The notes beneath the pieces are model-generated. The model worked only from the letters and a program-made list of their open reading frames with translations, did no database searches and was not told the DNA's origin. Positions 5,369 through 10,473 of a DNA stretch of 10,473 nucleotides are shown piece by piece. The first letter of the stretch is position 1, and every line of letters begins with the position of its first letter. Source of the stretch: Candidatus Methanogaster sp. UBA203 (lineage in GTDB: Archaea; Halobacteriota; Methanosarcinia; Methanosarcinales; Methanogasteraceae); assembly GCA_002503595.1 (NCBI GenBank), contig DASC01000026.1, forward strand, positions 186 through 10,658. Reading direction: 5' to 3'. The position numbers and the translations under genes are program-made.

Positions 5369-6330
5369 CTACAATCGGTATTGATATCGGAGGCGCAAAC
5401 ACAAAGGTTGCATCGGCAGACGGGAGCATCACAGAGATATATTACCTCCCGATGTGGAAGGATGCAGCACTCCCTGACCTCTTATCAAGTATTGCGGATC
5501 GGCTGATGCCAGACAAGGTCGGGGTCGTGATGACCGGCGAACTTGCTGACTGCTTCGAAAGTAAGGAACGTGGAATCGCATTTATCTGCGATGCGGCCCT
5601 GCGCGCATTTCCGGAGAGTGTGATATATTATCTTAACAATAAATGTGAATTCACTGGCGGCTATGATCCAGGTCTTGCCGCGGCAAACTGGGCAGCATCC
5701 GCAGGTCTTCTTGCACGGGACTTCGACGGCGTTTTTGTGGACGTCGGCAGCACGACAACAGACATAATCCCGATCGCGGGGGGTGCTGCATGTGCTGGCG
5801 GCACGGATTTCGAGCGGTTAAAGCGCGGCGAACTCCTGTATTCGGGCGTGCTCCGGACAAATCTCGCAGCACTTCTCGACCGGGTCGTCCTCGACGGTGC
5901 CGGGTGCAGGATATCGTCAGAACTCTTCGCGATAACAGCAGATGCGTATCTCGTGCTCGGAAGGATTAGAGAAGAGGAGTACACCTGCGAAACGCCGGAC
6001 CATGCAGGAACTACGGTCACGGATTCGATCAGACGGCTTGCACGCACCGTCTGCGCAGATCCTGACGAAATAGGGAGTTCTGGCGTGCACGCCATCGCAG
6101 AGCAGGTGCAGGAGAAGCAGGTGCAGGATCTATCAGGCGCACTCGATGATGCTTTGAAGCGGCACGGGCTTAATCGCGTCATCGGCACAGGGCTTGGCGA
6201 GTTCCTGATCAGGGATGCAGTGGAGCGGCTTGACGGCGCCCGGTGCTCATTCGTATCAGGGATGTATGGGGAAGCCGTGTCGAAGGTATTCCCTGCGTAT
6301 GCGGTTGCGAGATTGGTTGAATCCGGATAA
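5365..6330 (+). CDS. mfnF: MfnF, methanofuran biosynthesis condensing enzyme (ASKHA fold)
   Basis: A 321-residue member of the H4MPT-linked C1-pathway protein family (TIGR03123 type), which in methanogens is MfnF. It couples the aminomethylfuran phosphate-derived unit to glutamyl-tyramine to form the core of methanofuran, the first C1 carrier. The ASKHA nucleotide-fold motifs are in place: IGIDIGGANTKVA (4-16), VVMTGELADCF (54-64), ANWAASAG (107-114), FVDVGSTTTDIIPI (124-137), GELLYSGVLRTN (155-166) and VIGTGLGEFL (272-281). The length is normal. The start is supported by AAGGAG six bases upstream and the four-base overlap with nob1. The presence of mfnF argues for a methanofuran-using archaeon. 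Its stop is one base from the stop of the convergent surface-protein gene, so no separate terminator space exists. Exact substrate is inferred from the family. Confidence 0.88.
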   Translation: MTTIGIDIGGANTKVASADGSITEIYYLPMWKDAALPDLLSSIADRLMPDKVGVVMTGELADCFESKERGIAFICDAALRAFPESVIYYLNNKCEFTGGYDPGLAAANWAASAGLLARDFDGVFVDVGSTTTDIIPIAGGAACAGGTDFERLKRGELLYSGVLRTNLAALLDRVVLDGAGCRISSELFAITADAYLVLGRIREEEYTCETPDHAGTTVTDSIRRLARTVCADPDEIGSSGVHAIAEQVQEKQVQDLSGALDDALKRHGLNRVIGTGLGEFLIRDAVERLDGARCSFVSGMYGEAVSKVFPAYAVARLVESG

Positions 6331-6331
6331 T

Positions 6332-9300
6332 TCACTCAAGTCTGAACGCAGGAATCCGAGTATTATACCGCTTCCCATTGGCATCCACAAACTCTGTGCA
6401 CGTGATCTCGCCATCCGGAGTTGTTAAGATTGCAGTGTGATGGATCTGCGGATAAGAGCCGGTCTCGATTGTGTAGTTGTATGTATGATCCGCTAACAGT
6501 GTAAATTGCTCCGGAAATGTTATACGGTGATAATCGCCGCTATAACCATTCCATGTGCCGTTTACATCCACGCCATTTCCAAAGAGTCTGACATATTCGC
6601 TGTGACCGCCGGTTCCGGCACACGGATAGGTGTACATCGTACAGATGTTGATGACATCGTGCAGGGGTTTAATCGTGCCGGTATGTCTTCCGGAGATGCT
6701 CGGGTATGTTCCAGAGCCTGTGTCGAGTTCGCGGACTTGTGAAGTTGAAACCTCAAACCAGAACTCGGCAGTATCATTAACGTATCCGGTCTTATCAACA
6801 TGGATCGTAACGTTGTAAGTACCATCCAGGGAAGTGTTTGTGAAAGTTCCATTGTAATGCCCAACCAATCCCTCTGCCATTGTGATCCATTCGATCGAAC
6901 TGTCGGGCTTTAGAATCTTCGCATCCACGCTGTCGGTTGTGATATTGCATCCGGTTTCATTCTGCACAACACACGAGATTGTTACAGTCTCGTTCAAAGT
7001 ATGGATCAATTTGTCCGCCCGGGCTTGGGCAATATTAAGTTCGTTTACAGGCACTGACCAACCACTTTTATTCGTAAACGGATAAAAATCAAAATGTCCT
7101 GCCGGATGCGGTACATCCGTATCCCCAATTCCATCGCCAGCGATGCCGTGCTTCCCAGTTCCACTACCGTCATCGGCGCCAGTGTAGTCGGACCAGTAGT
7201 TTCCTTCGAGAAGAACCTGATGGTGCCAGTCGTTATTTGCAGGATTGCTATCGTATGCGTTATTGGAATTGGTTACAAGGTTGTTGTGGAAAACAAGGTT
7301 ACTCGAAGAAGACAAGTAGACACCATAGTGGTTGTTCGATTCTATAATGTTGTTTGTTAGGGTATTAGAGTTACTGGAGTCCCATATACGGATGCCATTA
7401 CCCACATTGTCAATTATAGTGTTGTTTGTTATGGTGTTGGAACTGCTGGAAAAATAAAGCTCGAGAGCACCATAAGTATAATTACAGGCTGTATTGTTGA
7501 GCAGGGTATTGCCTGTTATGGTGTTGCTGCCGGATGCAACCAAATAGATGCCGGGATACTCGTTGTTAGAAGCATTGTTGTTGATTATACAGTTGCTGTC
7601 GGATGATCTCAAGAGTATACCACTACCGCAACCGATACTGCTTGAAACATTATTATCAATTATCGTGTTGTTGTCGGAGTGGTACAGATAGATACCATTG
7701 TGGTTAATCAAGACATTGTTGCTCGATATGGTGCAGTGTTCCACACCACCAAGATATATTCCAGCATAGTAGCCAGTTGCTCCCGTCACCGTAAACCCTG
7801 AGATGTTCACATAATCAGCAGTCACATTGAAGACCGGACTATCAGATGTGCGGTTAGTCACAGTGACCACCTCAGCACCCTCGCCTTCCAGTGTGAGTTG
7901 CTTGTTCACAACCACATTCTCAGAATACGCCCCTGCATACACGTAAACCGTATCTCCGGAAATGGCTGAATCTATCGCCGCCTGAATCGAGGTGAAATCT
8001 GCGCCGCCACTGTCATCCACAGTCCAGGTCTTAGGAAGTTTGCGTGGGGTCGACAATGTTTTTTGGTCATCCTCGTCAAACATTATCAACACACTTCCGT
8101 TGATCTCGGAATACTGTGATACGTATGTTAACTGGATGATGTTTGAATCTGCGCCACAAAAAACCGCATCAAGGTATGCACGAAATACCAGCGCACCGGT
8201 TGTGTTATGGTACTCAAACCACCCATCCCCCTCAGAGTCAACGATCGCATCCTTCACAAGCACCCCATCCTTAAGTAGTGATAGCCATGCCTTATCCCCA
8301 ATATCGATATCTTTCGGGACAAACGAATAACCCTCGTAGAGTTCCCACACATCACCTGCCGGATCTGCATTCATGTATGTTTTTGATCCGTTCTCGATCA
8401 ACTGCGTGCCATTGCCGGAATACTGATTGACATTCTTGAGTTTGACAACGTCTGCCAGACTCCCTTTAAACACAGCCTCAACCATACAATCGACCGATTC
8501 AAGACCATTTTCATACTCAAACGGGTCGCCGGACTCCAGTATATCTTCCTTCGACATGATGCCGTCTTTCGATAGTTCAAGCCATACTTTATCCCCTCCG
8601 TGGAACAACCCGTGTTGATCTTCGAGGTCTTTCATCGTAAGCACATACTCATCCATGAGTTCCCATGCCATGCCATCCGGATCTGCTGATCTGTAGAAAT
8701 GAGACTCGTCAACGATCAGAGCAGTTCCGTTGATATCAGAATACTGACTGAGATTTACAAGTTTAACCGCGTTTGCCTCACAGCCTCTGAATACGCAATC
8801 GACCATGCAGGTTACACTACCAGTGCCAGAGGTGTAAACAAACATACTGGCAGAGTCCTCGTTTAATATCTCTTCCTCCACGACCGTGCCGTTCTTTGAT
8901 AGTTCAAGCCATACCCCATCGTCGTTGAAACCAACATCCTTCATCGCAAGTACATAACCATCAGCAAGATCCCATGGAATGCCTGCCGGATCTGCTGATT
9001 TAAATAAATGGGACGCATTGTTGATCAATATACTACCATCTGCCTCTGAACGCTGGTAGACTTCTGCAAGTCCGACCACGTTCGAAGCACTCCCAAGAAA
9101 CGCCGCTTTCAGGGTTACGTTGATGATTTCAGTTCCGTTTTTGACATAACTGTAATAAGAATCCGAATCAACTGGAGCTCTTAACTCTTCGGTCAGCAGC
9201 GCCTCACCAACCATCACCCCATTCTTCAGGATGACGATTCGCGCTTTATCTCCACCAAGAGAAACGTCCTTTGCCGCGATGGAATAATTTTCAGATAGAT

Positions 9301-10297
9301 TCCACGGGGAATTGATCCAGCAATCGTCCAGCACAAACCCGCCTCCGCCAGAGTGTATAGGTGGCTCATCCCTGATCAGATGCGGATAGAATTCTATCGC
9401 ACCTGTGTTGTCTGCCGTTTTGAACGATAGGTTGCCCATGATCGGTGTGGTTGTGTTCGGGGTCAGATCAATCGGCACATCGTTCTTGAGGGTGATACCC
9501 GATGAACTTACAGTCTTCACTTCCATCGTACCATAGTCGTCTCCGGTACGGATTCCTGTCACATTATCATCGATTAGGAAAACATACTTGATCTGAACCA
9601 GATCGGAGCATGTTCCACTGAAGACTGCGGAGACGTAACATGAAAATATGGGGGTGTCGGCTACTCCTGATACATTTCCGGTGTACGTGTACACCCGATC
9701 CTGTAGACTGGAACTGCCGGCATCGATCACCGTGTCGTCAAGTTCCGTTCCGTTCTTTTTTAGCGAGAACCATACCATGTCACCATAAAGGTCGGTCTGT
9801 TGTGCAACAAGACTAAATCCTCCACCAAGATCCCACCCCTCGCCTGTTGCAAGGGTCATGGTATCGGTGCTGTCCCACTCAACCAGTAGTTTTGCAGGTC
9901 TGCCGCTGCGATTGATGGCTACATATTCCTCGCCCATCCAGAACTCGACCCAGTAGCGAGAGTTTCCATCCACAGTCAACCCAAGATTCCTGTAAAGTTC
10001 GTATTCACGCCATGTTGGGGATGTGGTGTAGATGAGGCAGCCCTCATCGATGGTCCGGTTGATATCCGGTCCTTCCAGTGTGTAAGCCGCAATCGTCAGC
10101 GTTTCCGTGCCAACGCAAGCATCATCGCTCATATTATAGCAGAATCCACCGAAGTTGGAACTATTCCAGACGGCATCTCCGGTTTGCGCACCTGTCAGTT
10201 GCACAACCTCACCATCAAACTCAAGCGCAACCGCGCCCATGCCCGCGCACGCAAGCACCGCTGCGACCACCAGCACAGGCAGCAGTCGTCGGGTCAT
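6332..10297 (-). CDS. Large secreted S-layer / beta-helix mosaic surface protein
   Basis: A 1321-residue exported protein. A signal peptide (MTRRLLPVLVVAAVLACAGM, cleavage probably after Ala24 in AVALEF) is followed by one full Methanosarcina-type S-layer domain (about 26-305; PF07752 type, with WNSSNFGGFCYNM at 44-56, the W-x-L-G unit near 155, and the closing PIMGNLSFKTAD at 285-296). Four more S-layer-like units follow (about 306-738), then a NosD/PbH1 right-handed beta-helix (757-1073, ending with NYWSDYTGADDGSGTG), an Ig-like domain (1087-1186) and a C-terminal domain (1195-1321). More than thirty N-glycosylation sequons are present. No C-terminal membrane segment or sorting tail is seen, so attachment is probably by lattice or protein contacts. 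GGAGG four bases before the ATG supports the start. Likely role: envelope structure, adhesion or carbohydrate binding; the ligand is unknown. Confidence 0.88.
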   Translation of the reverse strand: MTRRLLPVLVVAAVLACAGMGAVALEFDGEVVQLTGAQTGDAVWNSSNFGGFCYNMSDDACVGTETLTIAAYTLEGPDINRTIDEGCLIYTTSPTWREYELYRNLGLTVDGNSRYWVEFWMGEEYVAINRSGRPAKLLVEWDSTDTMTLATGEGWDLGGGFSLVAQQTDLYGDMVWFSLKKNGTELDDTVIDAGSSSLQDRVYTYTGNVSGVADTPIFSCYVSAVFSGTCSDLVQIKYVFLIDDNVTGIRTGDDYGTMEVKTVSSSGITLKNDVPIDLTPNTTTPIMGNLSFKTADNTGAIEFYPHLIRDEPPIHSGGGGFVLDDCWINSPWNLSENYSIAAKDVSLGGDKARIVILKNGVMVGEALLTEELRAPVDSDSYYSYVKNGTEIINVTLKAAFLGSASNVVGLAEVYQRSEADGSILINNASHLFKSADPAGIPWDLADGYVLAMKDVGFNDDGVWLELSKNGTVVEEEILNEDSASMFVYTSGTGSVTCMVDCVFRGCEANAVKLVNLSQYSDINGTALIVDESHFYRSADPDGMAWELMDEYVLTMKDLEDQHGLFHGGDKVWLELSKDGIMSKEDILESGDPFEYENGLESVDCMVEAVFKGSLADVVKLKNVNQYSGNGTQLIENGSKTYMNADPAGDVWELYEGYSFVPKDIDIGDKAWLSLLKDGVLVKDAIVDSEGDGWFEYHNTTGALVFRAYLDAVFCGADSNIIQLTYVSQYSEINGSVLIMFDEDDQKTLSTPRKLPKTWTVDDSGGADFTSIQAAIDSAISGDTVYVYAGAYSENVVVNKQLTLEGEGAEVVTVTNRTSDSPVFNVTADYVNISGFTVTGATGYYAGIYLGGVEHCTISSNNVLINHNGIYLYHSDNNTIIDNNVSSSIGCGSGILLRSSDSNCIINNNASNNEYPGIYLVASGSNTITGNTLLNNTACNYTYGALELYFSSSSNTITNNTIIDNVGNGIRIWDSSNSNTLTNNIIESNNHYGVYLSSSSNLVFHNNLVTNSNNAYDSNPANNDWHHQVLLEGNYWSDYTGADDGSGTGKHGIAGDGIGDTDVPHPAGHFDFYPFTNKSGWSVPVNELNIAQARADKLIHTLNETVTISCVVQNETGCNITTDSVDAKILKPDSSIEWITMAEGLVGHYNGTFTNTSLDGTYNVTIHVDKTGYVNDTAEFWFEVSTSQVRELDTGSGTYPSISGRHTGTIKPLHDVINICTMYTYPCAGTGGHSEYVRLFGNGVDVNGTWNGYSGDYHRITFPEQFTLLADHTYNYTIETGSYPQIHHTAILTTPDGEITCTEFVDANGKRYNTRIPAFRLE
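7259..7765 (-). repeat. Seven beta-helix coils encoded in tandem
   Basis: Residues 845-1013 of the surface protein hold seven coils marked by GIYL-like strands at 846, 868, 893, 916, 944, 968 and 992, each followed by Asn/Ser-rich turns such as SNTITNNTI. At DNA level nearby coils retain near-identical runs; TGTTTGTTA recurs exactly 72 bases (24 codons) apart at 7351 and 7423. The block is visibly richer in A/T than the flanking domains because of its Asn codons. Confidence 0.8.
8084..9382 (-). repeat. Four tandem S-layer-like units (about 105 residues each)
   Basis: Residues of about 316-425, 427-533, 534-636 and 637-738 repeat one pattern: a SADPAG..W-x-L motif, Y-x-L-x-x-K-D, a DKVWLELSKNG-like strand pair, then the VF-x-G-x-x-x-x-V-x-L segment and a closing QYS-x-(I)NG element. 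The same pattern occurs once inside the full S-layer domain (about 147-250), so these units look like copies of its second half. Confidence 0.75.
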
Positions 10298-10422
10298 GTC
10301 GCCTCCAGCGTCACATCCCAGCCCGCGGCAGGTACATCATCAGCCAGCGCGCAAGCGATAAGCATCGCTCGCAAAACAGTATCAGTCCCAATCCTAATAA
10401 TTCTTCCATTCACACCAACCAT
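10294..10422 (-). CDS. Short 42-codon ORF upstream of the surface-protein gene
   Basis: This frame starts at an ATG (10422) and encodes 42 residues beginning MVGVNGRIIRIGTDTVLRAM, with a hydrophobic middle (LIACALA) and the end GWDVTLEAT. Its TGA overlaps the surface-protein ATG as ATGA, the usual geometry of translational coupling. GGAG stands directly before the ATG, which is too close for good use, while it is nine bases before the in-frame GTG at codon 4, which could be the true start. A TATA-like element at 10458-10466 would start transcription about 14 bases before the ATG. I do not recognise the peptide. It could be a real leader peptide or small protein, or an open stretch of a long 5' leader. 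An in-frame TAA lies a few codons upstream, so it is not the tail of a longer gene. Confidence 0.4.
   Translation of the reverse strand: MVGVNGRIIRIGTDTVLRAMLIACALADDVPAAGWDVTLEAT
10302..10306 (-). promoter_or_regulatory. Shine-Dalgarno site of the surface-protein gene
   Basis: GGAGG on the minus strand, four bases before the ATG at 10297. It supports this start, and the signal peptide begins right at it. Confidence 0.7.
10351..10372 (-). promoter_or_regulatory. Strong hairpin in the leader / short ORF
   Basis: On the minus strand GCGAGCGAT and ATCGCTTGC form a 9-bp stem (eight Watson-Crick pairs and one G-U) around the loop GCTT. It lies within the short ORF, 54-75 bases before the surface-protein ATG. 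It may be a translational or mRNA-stability control element. The complementarity is seen directly; the function is inferred. Confidence 0.45.
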
Positions 10423-10457
10423 CTCCAGAACGATTACATTTTATGTCAACCTTATTC

Positions 10458-10466
10458 TATAAATAT
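10458..10466 (-). promoter_or_regulatory. TATA box for the short ORF / surface-protein transcript
   Basis: ATATTTATA on the minus strand, preceded by purine-rich GCGGAAG that could serve as a BRE. At about 25 bases downstream the predicted start is near 10436, giving a leader of about 14 bases to the short ORF and about 139 bases to the surface-protein ATG. Confidence 0.45.
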
Positions 10467-10473
10467 CTTCCGC

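Noticed and set aside
5661..6335. 224-codon minus-strand open frame opposite mfnF
   Set aside because: The Ser/Arg/Pro-rich translation is typical of antisense to a GC-rich gene, and mfnF is clear on the plus strand.
7259..7765. CRISPR-like periodic repeats
   Set aside because: The periodicity is codon-phased, degenerate and inside an intact reading frame encoding beta-helix coils.

Overview
The window reads as chromosomal DNA of a methanogen-type or C1/alkane-oxidising euryarchaeon, most likely in or near the Methanosarcinales/ANME/Syntrophoarchaeum group. The evidence is an archaeal-type DnaG, an archaeal Nob1 rRNA-maturation nuclease, the archaeal CobT family, MfnF of methanofuran synthesis, and a secreted protein with the Methanosarcina-type S-layer domain. 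Gene starts are mixed: some have Shine-Dalgarno sites (dnaG, mfnF, the surface protein), while others look leaderless (the antitoxin, nob1). The exact genus cannot be read from the sequence.

Layout. 1-365 is a decayed margin holding the 5' stub of a DDE transposase behind a perfect 16-bp palindrome. 366-1171 (minus) is a UPF0175 antitoxin / DUF3368 PIN toxin pair with a palindromic operator candidate over its promoter. 1261-2313 (minus) is archaeal cobT (cobamide nucleotide-loop assembly), and just upstream of it in the same direction lies dnaG (2367-3572). A 277-bp gap with inverted repeats separates dnaG from a small Toprim protein (3850-4269) that overlaps a DUF167 gene (4253-4579), also minus. 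After a 294-bp divergent intergenic region the strand switches: nob1 (4874-5368) and mfnF (5365-6330) form a four-base-overlap operon. They converge, with a single base between stop codons, on a very large minus-strand surface-protein gene (6332-10297). A 42-codon ORF sits upstream of that gene, overlaps its start by four bases, and contains a strong hairpin.

How the genes fit together. Archaeal DnaG is known as an exosome subunit as well as a primase-like protein, and Nob1 matures 16S rRNA. The small Toprim protein resembles the RNase M5/small-primase family. The middle of the window is therefore a plausible RNA-processing neighbourhood, interleaved with cofactor genes (cobT, mfnF) of C1 metabolism. 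The right third encodes an exported, heavily sequon-rich protein. Its order is signal peptide, one full S-layer domain, four extra S-layer-like units, a NosD-type beta-helix, an Ig-like domain and a Cys/His-containing C-terminal domain. No CRISPR array, tRNA or rRNA was seen. The items most worth a second look are the short ORF and hairpin ahead of the surface-protein gene, that protein's mosaic architecture, and the small Toprim/DUF167/Nob1/DnaG neighbourhood.
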